Source: Limnobaculum eriocheiris (lineage in GTDB: Bacteria > Pseudomonadota > Gammaproteobacteria > Enterobacterales > Enterobacteriaceae). From it: 64,000 bases of DNA. The position numbers were made by a program, and so were the translations under genes. A model generated the notes under the pieces. The model saw only the letters and a program-made list of their open reading frames with translations. It did not search any database and was not told the DNA's origin. This document shows positions 1-7,623 of the stretch, piece by piece (position 1 is the first letter of the stretch; each line of letters begins with the position of its first letter). The stretch covers positions 1 to 64,000 of the forward strand of contig NZ_JAJNAG010000018.1 in the NCBI RefSeq assembly GCF_021010575.1, given 5' to 3'.

Positions 1-122
1 GAACCCATCTTAAACGGTTGACCCGCAAGACTATCTGCTTCTCAAAGTCAGAAGAAATGCACGATAAGATCATCGGATGGTATCTGACGATCAATCATTA
101 CCACTAAATCTGCGTCACGACC
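1..122 (+). mobile_element. Right end of an IS1-family insertion sequence (partial)
   Basis: The window opens inside an IS1-family element: the 3' end of its transposase gene is followed at once by a terminal sequence. The reverse complement of 106-122 begins GGTCGTGACGCAGATTT, which resembles the IS1 terminal inverted repeat (GGTGATGCTGCCAACTT / GGTAGTGACTCCAACTT type). The element border is therefore placed near 122. The left end lies outside the window. Downstream, 123-337 is very AT-rich and shows no gene. Confidence 0.75.
3..107 (+). CDS. insB: IS1-family transposase InsB, C-terminal 34 residues
   Basis: This open frame is cut by the window start. It reads through conserved IS1 InsB C-terminal features: an [12 protein letters not shown] block, then [12 protein letters not shown], then a terminal NHYH before TAA at 105-107. 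In IS1, InsB is made as the InsAB' fusion after a -1 ribosomal frameshift and is a DDE transposase. The catalytic residues lie upstream, outside the window, so activity cannot be judged. The family call rests on resemblance to the InsB tail (HDKVIGHYLNIKHYQ type) and on the terminal repeat just after the stop. Confidence 0.8.
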   Translation, partial: THLKRLTRKTICFSKSEEMHDKIIGWYLTINHYH

Positions 123-337
123 CTTTTTTCACCACTCAATTGCTAATAATTAAAACATTAATCTGCAATTAATTTCAATAAATATGATTCAGACGACAAT
201 TAACATATACTTAAATCATTCAATTTGACTGATAAATTTATTTTTATCTTTAATTTCAATAAGGTGTGGCAAAAATTGATATATTAATTAATTTTGAATT
301 AATTATTGTATTAATGTTAAATAATTACGACTTGAAA

Positions 338-363
338 TTAACGCCAACAACCGTTGGCGTTAA
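338..363 (-). terminator. Hairpin downstream of sodC
   Basis: A perfect 11-bp inverted repeat, TTAACGCCAAC / GTTGGCGTTAA, with a 4-nt loop lies 47 bp past the sodC stop. On the minus strand it is followed by ATTTC, a short U-rich tail, so it is a plausible but not ideal intrinsic terminator. Confidence 0.55.
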
Positions 364-409
364 TTGATACAAAAAACGAATTAATTAAGATTTTAATGTG
401 TGTGATTGT

Positions 410-931
410 TTATTTTATCACACCACAAGCCGCTCTCGTACCGCCACCACCCAATGGTTCCGGATGGTCATTGTGATTATCACCACCTGCATGAACCATC
501 AGAGCAAGGCCTTTAACTTGTTCAATGGTTTTCAGGCGAGGAGCCAAAACCGGATAAGTTGCCGTTCCGTCAGCCATCGCATAGATCGCTGGCAAATCAC
601 CTAAATGACCATTGGCATAAGGCCCCAGATGCTTACCGGTTTTTTCCGGATCGAAATGCCCTCCTGCCGCTAATGCGGCAACAGATTTACCCTCTTTCAT
701 TCCCGGTTCACAACTTCCTTTCTCATGAATATGAAATCCATGAACGCCGGCAGGTAATGACTTCAGGTTAGGGGCAAATAGCAATCCATAATCTGTTTCA
801 CTAATCGTTACTGTGCCTACTGATTGTCCGATTCCTTCAGCGGAAACACTATTAACAGGAACTTCAACAGTTGCTGCCTGAATTCCACCAGAAATAACCA
901 GAACGGCTAATGCAGTTAAATAACGTTTCAT
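410..931 (-). CDS. sodC: Periplasmic Cu/Zn superoxide dismutase SodC
   Basis: It dismutates superoxide to hydrogen peroxide and oxygen in the periplasm. The protein has 173 residues. Residues 1-19 form a signal peptide (Lys-Arg, hydrophobic stretch, Ala-X-Ala-type cleavage near 19). The copper-binding motif GFHIHE gives His67 and His69. His92, His101, His109 and Asp112 form the metal-bridging/zinc region, and His147 in MVHAGGDN is a further copper ligand. Cys74 and Cys169 are placed for the conserved disulfide. Length and motifs fit enterobacterial SodC. An AAGGATAAACA ribosome site precedes the ATG. The gene stands alone, with a possible CRP-like site about 90 bp upstream. Confidence 0.95.
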   Translation of the reverse strand: MKRYLTALAVLVISGGIQAATVEVPVNSVSAEGIGQSVGTVTISETDYGLLFAPNLKSLPAGVHGFHIHEKGSCEPGMKEGKSVAALAAGGHFDPEKTGKHLGPYANGHLGDLPAIYAMADGTATYPVLAPRLKTIEQVKGLALMVHAGGDNHNDHPEPLGGGGTRAACGVIK

Positions 932-1018
932 TGTTTATCCTTTTAATGAATCGCTTATTATCTAAGCCTTTTTATTATGTGCTATCGATGAGGCAATTAC
1001 AGGGTAAACATCAAACCT

Positions 1019-1034
1019 GGTGATCGTTATCACG
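1019..1034. promoter_or_regulatory. CRP-like palindrome upstream of sodC
   Basis: GGTGATCGTTATCACG matches the CRP core (TGTGA-N6-TCACA) at GTGA-N6-TCAC. It lies about 90 bp upstream of the sodC start and just past the stop of the next minus-strand gene. The palindrome is visible, but binding by CRP is inference. Confidence 0.35.
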
Positions 1035-1091
1035 CTATGTTTCATAACTGAATGTGTTTTAACTTATTAACACCCAAAAGAAGCTGGTAAT

Positions 1092-1331
1092 TTAAAACAA
1101 AGAAGGCTGTTCCGGCTGGTTATCATCTTGTGCTGCTGCTTTTCGGTTTCTGATTAAACGTCGTTGATGACAAAGCCGTAAAACATCGCGTTTTTCGGTA
1201 TCGCTTAATGTCATCCACTTAAAGCGTTCATCCCTGCTTCTAAAGCAGCCCAGACAATATCCCCGGCTGTCACTTTGACAAACACCGCGGCATGGCGAAG
1301 GGATATCAAAAAATTCCAGTTGCTGTGGCAT
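1092..1331 (-). CDS. DUF1289 family protein (YdhL-like)
   Basis: A 79-residue cytosolic protein of unknown biochemical role. It contains the DUF1289 cysteine signature SPCRGVCQ...GYCLGCFRSRDE (about residues 12-34), with four cysteines spaced like a small metal-binding site, and ends EQPSLF as E. coli YdhL does. The ATG at 1331 is chosen because it gives the YdhL length and N-terminus (MPQQLEFF; E. coli MAEQLEFF). A longer frame to 1493 adds 54 unrelated residues. It lies between sodC and divergent gloA; in E. coli ydhL is also a neighbour of the gloA region. Confidence 0.85.
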   Translation of the reverse strand: MPQQLEFFDIPSPCRGVCQSDSRGYCLGCFRSRDERFKWMTLSDTEKRDVLRLCHQRRLIRNRKAAAQDDNQPEQPSLF

Positions 1332-1574
1332 AGTCAGACTCAGAGTATTACTTAGCAGGCAAAATAATTCGTATTGATAGGTAATAGATTGAACCATGAT
1401 AAAAAGCAAGGGATTTATTGTATTCAGAAATGACCTGCGTGGTCTTACAAGACATTTCAATACTGGCCGAATCAATCCATTAAACACTTCCACTCAGTCT
1501 CAGGTATACTGGGTGGCAGAATATTTTGTCTGAATTTGCCGAGTGAAAGTTTTAACAACCAAGAGGATAACGAC

Positions 1575-1982
1575 ATGCGTTTGCTTCATACCATGCTACG
1601 AGTTGGTAATTTACAGCGTTCTATTGAGTTCTATACCAAGGTATTAGGTATGCGTTTATTACGCAGTAGCGAAAATACCGAATATAAATACTCGTTAGCA
1701 TTTGTCGGTTACAGTGATGAAAGTCAGGGCGCAGTTATTGAATTGACTTACAACTGGGGTGTCGAAAGCTATGAAATGGGAACCGCATTCGGTCATATTG
1801 CTCTGGGAGTTGATAATGTTGCAGCTACCTGTGAACAAATACGCAAAGCCGGTGGAAATATTACTCGTGAAGCGGGCCCGGTAAAAGGTGGTTCTACGAT
1901 TATTGCATTCGTCGAAGACCCTGACGGCTATAAAATTGAATTGATCGAAAATAAACAAGCCAGCCAGGCATTAGGTCACTAA
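1575..1982 (+). CDS. gloA: Lactoylglutathione lyase (glyoxalase I)
   Basis: It isomerises the methylglyoxal-glutathione hemithioacetal to S-lactoylglutathione, the first step of methylglyoxal detoxification in the cytosol. The 135-residue protein aligns end to end with E. coli GloA. The Ni ligands are recognisable: His5 in MRLLHTML, Glu56 in VIELTYNWG, His74 in FGHIAL, and Glu122 in YKIELIE. Two repeated VOC (beta-alpha-beta-beta-beta) modules make up the fold. The start at 1575 is chosen for the canonical MRLLHTM N-terminus and the AAGAGGATAACGAC ribosome site; an in-frame start at 1536 would add 13 unsupported residues. rnt follows 204 bp downstream on the same strand. Confidence 0.96.
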   Translation: MRLLHTMLRVGNLQRSIEFYTKVLGMRLLRSSENTEYKYSLAFVGYSDESQGAVIELTYNWGVESYEMGTAFGHIALGVDNVAATCEQIRKAGGNITREAGPVKGGSTIIAFVEDPDGYKIELIENKQASQALGH

Positions 1983-2004
1983 TTCATATTTTCTTTTCCA
2001 ATGG

Positions 2005-2028
2005 TTGAGCATGCTTCGGTATGCTCAA
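2005..2028 (+). terminator. UUCG-loop hairpin after gloA
   Basis: TTGAGCATGC-TTCG-GTATGCTCAA is a 10-bp stem (one G-U pair) capped by the very stable UUCG tetraloop, 22 bp past the gloA stop. The following T content is weak (TTAGTTATCCTT), so it may act as a terminator or as a 3'-end protecting hairpin. Confidence 0.55.
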
Positions 2029-2186
2029 TTAGTTATCCTTACTCCCCATTTTATCGTTTTTGATGTTCTGCTCATTCTATTCCTTAGTTTCAGGCTACTA
2101 CCGATTTAAGATAGCGATTATACCAAGCATCAGATAGTAAAATTTGGCATAATAGACGCTTGAAAATTTTTAAAGAACAGGTAGAC

Positions 2187-2840
2187 ATGGCTGGTAATAA
2201 TACTCAAAACAGTTTAAGCGAGCGTTTTCGCGGGTTTTACCCCGTGGTGATTGATGTAGAAACCGCAGGATTTGACGCAAAAACTAACGCGTTATTAGAA
2301 ATAGCTGCCTTTACTTTAAAAATGAACGATCAGGGCTGGTTAATGCGTGACCAATCTCTGCATTTTCATATTGAGCCTTTTGAAGGTTCTGTGCTTTCTC
2401 CTGATGCTTTAGCTTTCAACGGTATCGATCCAACCAATCCGTTACGCGGGGCCGTCAGTGAACATGATGCATTACATGCTATTTTCAAAATGGTACGTAA
2501 AGGCATTAAAGATCAGAACTGTAACCGGGCTATTGTTGTGGCACACAATGCAACATTCGACCACAGTTTCCTGATGGCCGCCGCAGAACGTGCGGGGCTG
2601 AAGCGCAACCCTTTTCATCCATTCGCCACCTTTGATACTGCGGCCCTGAGTGGCTTAGTTCTTGGGCAAACCGTACTGGCCAAAGCCTGTATTACCGCGG
2701 GGATTGCCTTTGACAGCGCTCAGGCACACTCTGCACTTTATGACACGGAAAGAACCACTGAACTGTTTTGTGAACTGGTTAACCGCTGGAAAAAACTTGG
2801 TGGCTGGCCGGTAACGCCGGAGCAGCAAGTAAGAGACTAA
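2187..2840 (+). CDS. rnt: Ribonuclease T
   Basis: A DEDDh 3'-5' exonuclease that trims the 3' ends of tRNA (end turnover) and other stable RNAs and can act on DNA. The 217-residue protein matches E. coli RNase T throughout. Catalytic acids Asp23 and Glu25 are in [10 protein letters not shown], Asp125 is in [10 protein letters not shown], and His181 and Asp186 are in [11 protein letters not shown]. The start at 2187 is chosen because it places these residues at E. coli numbering; a longer frame adds nine residues with no support. In E. coli lhr follows rnt. Here rnt is followed by a shared terminator and convergent grxD. Confidence 0.96.
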   Translation: MAGNNTQNSLSERFRGFYPVVIDVETAGFDAKTNALLEIAAFTLKMNDQGWLMRDQSLHFHIEPFEGSVLSPDALAFNGIDPTNPLRGAVSEHDALHAIFKMVRKGIKDQNCNRAIVVAHNATFDHSFLMAAAERAGLKRNPFHPFATFDTAALSGLVLGQTVLAKACITAGIAFDSAQAHSALYDTERTTELFCELVNRWKKLGGWPVTPEQQVRD

Positions 2841-2847
2841 TTATGAT

Positions 2848-2870
2848 AAAGCCCCGAAAATCGGGGCTTT
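2848..2870. terminator. Bidirectional terminator between rnt and grxD
   Basis: AAAGCCCCGA-aaa-TCGGGGCTTT is a perfect 10-bp stem with A-rich and T-rich flanks on both sides (ATATTTTTT follows on plus). It sits between two convergent genes and can serve both. Confidence 0.9.
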
Positions 2871-2896
2871 ATATTTTTTACAACAACGTGAATGGC

Positions 2897-3235
2897 TTAT
2901 TCAGCGTCCTGAGAACCTGCATTTGCCGCAGTTTCTTTCAGTAATGTCTGTAATTCACCACGCTGATACATTTCCAGAATAATATCACAGCCGCCAATCA
3001 GCTCACCGTTCACCCATAGCTGAGGGAACGTTGGCCAGTTAGCATACTTCGGCAATTCGGCGCGGATATCAGGATTTTGCAAAATATCCACATATGCAAA
3101 ACGCTCGCCACAAGCCGACAGCGCCTGAACTGCCTGAGCACTAAAACCACAACTAGGTAGCTTTGGTGAGCCTTTCATATAGAGTAAAATCGGGTTTTCA
3201 GCAATTTGGCGCTGAATCTTTTCTAGTGTTGTCAT
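2897..3235 (-). CDS. grxD: Monothiol glutaredoxin Grx4
   Basis: A CGFS-type monothiol glutaredoxin of 112 residues that binds or delivers [2Fe-2S] clusters with glutathione and BolA-type partners in the cytosol. The active-site motif CGFS is at residues 29-32, preceded by MKGSPKLPS. The glutathione-binding TFPQLWVNGELIGGCD block (about 69-84) includes the cis-Pro. Length and sequence match E. coli GrxD. It is convergent with rnt and shares its terminator. sodB lies divergently upstream; in E. coli mepH (ydhO) lies between grxD and sodB but is absent here. Confidence 0.95.
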   Translation of the reverse strand: MTTLEKIQRQIAENPILLYMKGSPKLPSCGFSAQAVQALSACGERFAYVDILQNPDIRAELPKYANWPTFPQLWVNGELIGGCDIILEMYQRGELQTLLKETAANAGSQDAE

Positions 3236-3643
3236 TGTTTTGCTTCCTCAAGCAGACATTGCGCTCATTGTATGACTATTGTAGCGACTATAGCGGCAGG
3301 AAAAAATACCACTTTTTATAGGGTTATAGTATAGCAGACAGAAAACACTCTATGGCGTATAGCCTATAATGCAATTACCTGATTTATTTCACACTTAAAA
3401 TAACGCCTTAACCACTTTTTTATTTTCCTTCGGTTCCTTTGATGCCAGCTTCTTCATTGATAAAGTGCTTTTCTGGTACCAATCTTTTCCACTTTTTCCC
3501 TTTAATAATAAAAAAAAGTTGATAAAATCATAAGTTATAACAAAGTAACAACAGTTTTTTTGCAAATGACTCATGATTCATACAACCCGTTATTAAGGGT
3601 TGATGAAATTATGAGCACTATTTTTTCCTTGAGGAGCAATAAA
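3236..3643. other. Divergent intergenic region grxD / sodB
   Basis: About 400 bp of AT-rich DNA between two divergent genes. It must hold both promoters and the sodB 5' leader. I see no gene, no convincing Fur box and no strong hairpin. In-frame ATGs upstream of sodB (3560, 3611) lack support. Confidence 0.6.
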
Positions 3644-4222
3644 ATGCCATTTGAATTACCAGCCCTTCCTTATGCTAAAGACGCCCTGGAACCACACATC
3701 TCCGCCGAAACTCTGGAATATCACTACGGTAAACACCACAACACTTACGTTGTTAACCTGAATAACTTAGTAAAAGGCACCGAGTTTGAAGGTAAATCTT
3801 TAGAAGAGATCGTTCTGAAATCTTCTGGCGGTATCTTCAATAACGCAGCGCAAGTCTGGAACCATACCTTCTACTGGAACTGTCTGGCACCTAAAGCCGG
3901 TGGCGAGCCAACAGGCGCACTGGCCGATGCTATTGCTAAAAACTTTGGTTCTTTCGCGGCATTTAAAGAGCAATTATCTGATTCAGCTGTAAAAAACTTC
4001 GGCTCCGGCTGGACCTGGCTGGTGAAAAAGGCTGACGGCAAATTAGCTATCGTTAATACCTCTAACGCAGCTAACCCAATGACCGATGGTGATAAGCCAC
4101 TGTTAACCGTAGACGTGTGGGAGCACGCTTACTACATTGATTACCGTAATGCCCGTCCTAAATATTTAGAAAATTTCTGGGCGCTGGTTAATTGGGAATT
4201 TGTAGCTAAAAATCTGGCATAA
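3644..4222 (+). CDS. sodB: Iron superoxide dismutase SodB
   Basis: Cytosolic Fe-dependent superoxide dismutase of 192 residues. The metal ligands stand at the E. coli positions: His27 in EYHYGKHH, His74 in VWNHTFYW, Asp157 and His161 in [28 protein letters not shown] is typical of the iron-type enzyme. The start at 3644 is chosen for its GAGGAG ribosome site and the family N-terminus [10 protein letters not shown]; the frame stays open for 28 codons upstream without similarity. In E. coli sodB mRNA is repressed by RyhB at its ribosome site; the sequence alone does not show whether this holds here. Confidence 0.96.
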   Translation: MPFELPALPYAKDALEPHISAETLEYHYGKHHNTYVVNLNNLVKGTEFEGKSLEEIVLKSSGGIFNNAAQVWNHTFYWNCLAPKAGGEPTGALADAIAKNFGSFAAFKEQLSDSAVKNFGSGWTWLVKKADGKLAIVNTSNAANPMTDGDKPLLTVDVWEHAYYIDYRNARPKYLENFWALVNWEFVAKNLA

Positions 4223-4237
4223 TTATCTGATTGCATA

Positions 4238-4265
4238 AAAATGCCGCATATCGTTGCGGCATTTT
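4238..4265. terminator. Terminator between sodB and nagK
   Basis: An 8-bp stem ATGCCGCA-tatcgt-TGCGGCAT, extended by AAA/TTT and followed by a T-run, lies 15 bp after the sodB stop. It is AT-flanked on both sides and could also stop convergent nagK. Confidence 0.9.
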
Positions 4266-4288
4266 TTTATCTAAAGTTTCAGTTGTTG

Positions 4289-5200
4289 TTAATCCACCAG
4301 ATTGAGGCAGGCGGCTCCGCGGGCACCACCGGCATCACCATAACGGGCCTTTTCAATTGCCGGCAAGGTCGCCATACCATAAAGATACTGTGGCAAATAC
4401 TCAGGCAATAAACGATAGATTTCATCAAACTGCGACAATCCCCCACCAATGACCAGCAGATGGGGATCAAACAACGTCAGGATATTGCCCAGATAGATGG
4501 ATAGTACGGTGAGATAGCGTTCAACGTGAACTTTGGCCGATGCATCCCCCGCATAATAATCTTCAATAATTTGCACTGCGGTCAGCGGTTTTTGATAAAA
4601 ACTACGGTAGATGCGTTCAAAACCCGGACCGGCCAGATAACCTTCAAAACAACCCATCTTACCGCAGCCGCAAACTATCTGAGGTACTGCACCCGTCAGA
4701 ACTTTATCGGCGGCACTTGTCAGATTCAAATGCCCTATTTCACCTGCAATACCATTCTTACCGGAGATCACTTTTCCGTTAACCACAAAGCCGCCGCCCA
4801 CACCGGTACCCAGAATTAGCCCCAATACCGTTGGATATTGCCGGAACTCAGGAGCCCAGGCTTCAGACAGCGCAAAACAGTTGGCATCATTATCAATTTT
4901 CACCGGGCGTTGTAAGCAACGGCTTAAATCAGCGACTAACGGTTTATATTTAGCCGCAAGAACATTGGTGGTGAACACCGTTCCTTCTCTGGCATTAACA
5001 ATCCCCGGAATGCCGACACCAACCTGCCCTTTAGTATTAAACCTTTGGTCAGCCTCGCTGGTCAGATCGATAAATACCTGTAGCAAAGCCTGATAATCAT
5101 CTTTAGGTGTTGGAACCCGCTTCTGCCATAGCTGATTTAAGTCTGCATCAAATACGGCCAGTTCCGTCTTTGTGCCGCCCATATCAAAACCGTAATACAT
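4289..5200 (-). CDS. nagK: N-acetyl-D-glucosamine kinase (ROK family)
   Basis: A ROK-family sugar kinase of 303 residues, the length of E. coli NagK, which it resembles throughout. It phosphorylates N-acetylglucosamine, for example from murein recycling, to GlcNAc-6-phosphate. The N-terminal phosphate loop is DMGGTK (6-11), the sugar-site block is [12 protein letters not shown] with its catalytic Asp, GTGVGGG follows, and the ROK zinc motif reads CGCGKMGC. The start at 5200 has an AGGAG ribosome site eight bases upstream and the NagK N-terminus MYYGFD; a 16-residue upstream extension is not supported. Other ROK kinases (Mak) remain a weaker alternative. Confidence 0.88.
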   Translation of the reverse strand: MYYGFDMGGTKTELAVFDADLNQLWQKRVPTPKDDYQALLQVFIDLTSEADQRFNTKGQVGVGIPGIVNAREGTVFTTNVLAAKYKPLVADLSRCLQRPVKIDNDANCFALSEAWAPEFRQYPTVLGLILGTGVGGGFVVNGKVISGKNGIAGEIGHLNLTSAADKVLTGAVPQIVCGCGKMGCFEGYLAGPGFERIYRSFYQKPLTAVQIIEDYYAGDASAKVHVERYLTVLSIYLGNILTLFDPHLLVIGGGLSQFDEIYRLLPEYLPQYLYGMATLPAIEKARYGDAGGARGAACLNLVD

Positions 5201-5281
5201 ATCAGACTCCTGAATAATTTTGCCTCTGACTATAGCCTCTGATGCCATGATTTAACAATCAGTTAAATCATGGCAACTGTA

Positions 5282-6414
5282 CTACAAAAACGCCGACTCT
5301 ATTCGACCATCAATATAATAAATGACCTCATGCGCCTCTTCCGGAACCGGTAGCTCCAGCTTAGTCAGCATACGGTCCATCACCATCTCGGGTACGGCAT
5401 ATATTCGTGCACTGTTTTGCTGCTTCCATTTCATATAAGGCACTTCGATATACACTACCCTGACCCGGGCTTTATAACTTACAAACAGATTAATCAGTTG
5501 TTGACGCATCTGATGGGTAATATTAGTCGCATTCCAGACAAAATCTTCGCCGCGGCGTAATTTATCTCTTGCCCGTTGTTTAGCCTGTTGCACAACCCAG
5601 CCATTCGCCATTTTATCATCGGGAGCAATACGATGCTGACGACGAATATCATCCAGACTGATAACAGCGAGTCCCGAACAATGTTGCTTAATATAACTAT
5701 CTTTCCCCATTCCCGGTAACCCGGATAACAGTATTACCTGACTTTGATAATCATCATAAGGCTGGTAATCCGGCGGAGCATTATCGGTAGAGAAATAACG
5801 ATACCTGGCCTCCACTGAGGGAAATTCCCGCGCCTGTCGCCAGCAGTGCTGTTCCTGGCAATACAACTCAAACAGTTCAATACGGTTTAGTAATTCTTCT
5901 GCATCTGCACATTCCCGTCCCAGTACATCCGCTTTGGCCAATAGCGTCAGCAAATGACAATCCAGCCGTAATGAGGCAGCAAACAGCGATTTTTGCGGAT
6001 CCTGCTTCTCCATAACCCACAGCGGTAATCCGTGATAACGCACCAGAGCAGCTATCACCTCTCGTATGGCAAAGGGCGTCTCCAGATCCTTAAACAGAAT
6101 CTGACGCGCTGTCAGTTCGCCTTTACGCGCATGACCGGGTGAAACAATGCGCCCATCGACATCGATTCGGGTCGTGCTGCGTTTTTCCACATCATGAAGC
6201 AGTGCAGCACTCCACAGAATTTCCTGCTGCAACGCCGACAGTTGCTGATATTCAGGTAATGATATCAGCGCTGCCAGTACGCCCGGGTATGTATAGATAC
6301 GTCGCCTTCGGCATGATGGACCGGATCCTGCAATACACCGCGCATATCAGCTACCCATGAGAAATTCTGCTGCAGAAATTGCCAAGATTTGTCACGACTT
6401 AATATCCAACTCAT
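5282..6414 (-). pseudogene. HD domain-polynucleotide kinase (HD-Pnk-like), frameshifted
   Basis: This looks like a bifunctional end-healing enzyme: an N-terminal HD phosphoesterase and a C-terminal P-loop 5'-OH polynucleotide kinase, as described for Runella HD-Pnk. The true start is ATG at 6414, overlapping the upstream ligase stop as ATGA. That frame runs through HHAEGD (residues 33-38) but hits TGA at 6267-6265. From 6280 the other frame continues in sense (VLAALISLPEYQQL, then ALLHDVEKR, then kinase motif GLPGMGKDS and SLDDIRRQHR) to the stop at 5282. Restoring one base near 6280-6282 gives a 377-residue protein. The break separates HD-domain motifs, so either the gene is inactivated or the assembly has an indel. 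nagK follows 81 bp downstream. Confidence 0.8.
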
Positions 6415-7121
6415 TTCGGGCCTCCCGTTGCATCCCGTTCATAATAAAGCGGTGCTCGTTGCCAGTTACTCTTCCAGTGAAGATCGGTTTTAACGTGATT
6501 TTTTCGTACATATTTAAATACGTTATGTGAAAAATCCGCGACCGGATAAGCATCGCTATTCCGAGTAACAACGCCCTCCATCGAACAACGCTGATGTGAA
6601 TGGGTATCCCAGGATTCAAAATGACTATCCTGCCCGGCTTGCTGAATAATCAGGCGGCTAAACTCTGCTTCACTGGTTGCTTCAACAATATCTAATTGTG
6701 GGATCCTTGGAAAATCAAACAGCCCGGCATAAAAGCCAACCTCTTCCCAACTTAACCACATATCTTTATGACGTACTGCAAAGACAAAGAAATAATCCTC
6801 CAGTTTGTGATACTCAATGGAGTGAATGGCATACAGATTTTCACCAAAAATCTCGATATCGCCTAAATCATCTTTGATCAGTTGCCAACGTTGGCGAATT
6901 TGCCGGGTCCAGGCCGATTGTGTCGGTGCGGCGTGAGAACGGGCAAATACACCATATTTATTCAGACAGTTATTTTCACCATCCAATTTTTCGGTATGTA
7001 TCAGTTTCGATATCTTCTCAATATCACACCACCATTGGTGGTTAATACGATCGTCACTGGTAGTTCCCGGAGAAAAAGGATAATGGTAAGTTCTGCCATA
7101 TTTTCTCGATTGCATATCCAT
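6411..7121 (-). CDS. ATP-dependent RNA ligase family protein
   Basis: A 236-residue nucleotidyltransferase of the RNA ligase superfamily. Motif I is EKLDGEN with the adenylated lysine at about residue 45. Motif III-like YFFVFAV, motif IV MEGVVTR and motif V VFKYVRK follow in the expected order. The short length fits compact bacterial RNA ligases without a large C-terminal domain. It overlaps the HD-Pnk gene by four bases (ATGA), so the two are translationally coupled: the kinase/phosphoesterase would heal ends and the ligase would seal them. The start could be Met1 or Met3; neither has a strong ribosome site. Substrate (tRNA, other RNA or nicked hybrids) cannot be told from sequence. Confidence 0.85.
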   Translation of the reverse strand: MDMQSRKYGRTYHYPFSPGTTSDDRINHQWWCDIEKISKLIHTEKLDGENNCLNKYGVFARSHAAPTQSAWTRQIRQRWQLIKDDLGDIEIFGENLYAIHSIEYHKLEDYFFVFAVRHKDMWLSWEEVGFYAGLFDFPRIPQLDIVEATSEAEFSRLIIQQAGQDSHFESWDTHSHQRCSMEGVVTRNSDAYPVADFSHNVFKYVRKNHVKTDLHWKSNWQRAPLYYERDATGGPK

Positions 7122-7362
7122 AATGCTAATCCACTTTTCAGATGCACATTATTTCATTACGAGACTATCCGACATTGGTATTCCGCGGTTGCGGACTAAC
7201 AGTAATAATTCGTTAAAACAGATTCGTTGAAATAGTTGTGCAGAATTCATCCTACCCAAATGAGCAGATGATATGGCGTAAAACTGAGGGATTTTAACGC
7301 GGTGGAACTTGAAGGCGGGCGCATCTTAACAGGCTAAAGATGAATTTATCAACAGATTATGA

Positions 7363-7375
7363 ATAAATATTATTT
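7363..7375 (+). repeat. Candidate attachment repeat, left copy
   Basis: ATAAATATTATTT, identical to 15340-15352. It is preceded by ATCAACAGATTAT, and the right copy is preceded 14 bp upstream by the near-identical ATCAATAGATTAT. A core att site is plausible but low sequence complexity weakens the case. Confidence 0.35.
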
Positions 7376-7505
7376 ATTTAATTATTCTACTTACCTCGTT
7401 TCGCGCCGTATCCAAAGCAACTCTAAAATCACAACAATATTATACTATTTCAATCAGATAGATTTCATGTTGTCTTACTATGTTTTGAGGTATATGCTCG
7501 CAATT

Positions 7506-7525
7506 GTGGGTTCATTGGTGGGTTC
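7506..7525 (+). repeat. Paired GTGGGTT direct repeat, left end
   Basis: GTGGGTT, five bases, GTGGGTTC. The same pair with the same spacing and orientation occurs at 15250-15269 near the other end. Such short repeated boxes near integrase genes usually are integrase arm-binding sites. Confidence 0.6.
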
Positions 7526-7534
7526 TAATCTTAC

Positions 7535-7605
7535 AAAGACAGGCGCAAGGTTTCCGTCTCGATAGTTGTTACCCCCACCTGTGCGCCTGTATTACCTGTG
7601 GAAAG
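7535..7605 (+). repeat. Inverted end repeat of the element, left copy
   Basis: Two blocks: AAAGACAGGCG at 7535-7545 and a 38-bp block at 7568-7605 containing three CCTGT boxes (ACCTGTG, GCCTGTA, ACCTGTGG). Both recur in inverted orientation at 15115-15171; the 38-bp blocks agree at 35 positions. The 38-bp block lies 18 bp upstream of the integrase start, so it may bind integrase and also regulate its promoter. Confidence 0.75.
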
Positions 7606-7623
7606 ACGACTTGAGGATTATAG

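Larger units (their letters stand above)
7122..7623. other. Intergenic region left of and into the integrative element
   Basis: About 500 bp without a convincing gene. The first 240 bp are the upstream region of the RNA ligase operon; a small hairpin (CATCTT/AAGATG) lies near 7322-7342. From about 7363 onward it holds the candidate attachment repeat and integrase arm-type repeats. A 68-codon frame at 7359-7565 is low-complexity AT-rich sequence and was not called. Confidence 0.6.

Noticed and set aside
5282-6232. HD-kinase gene starting at TTG 6232 as an intact 316-residue protein
   Set aside because: The coupled ATG at 6414 and sensible sequence upstream of 6232 in the same frame (to 6280) show the gene is longer and frameshifted.
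6266-6288. Programmed -1 frameshift in the HD-Pnk gene
   Set aside because: No X-XXY-YYZ heptamer in phase and no convincing downstream stimulatory stem; a point deletion or sequence error is simpler.
7517-7534. tRNA 3' remnant at the left end of the element (GTGGG-TTCTAAT-CTTAC can form a T-arm-like stem)
   Set aside because: No acceptor stem, anticodon arm or CCA; two of five pairs are G-U, and the right copy does not fold the same way.
7359-7565. 68-codon frame upstream of the integrase
   Set aside because: AT-rich low-complexity peptide that runs through the integrase-binding repeats; no ribosome site.
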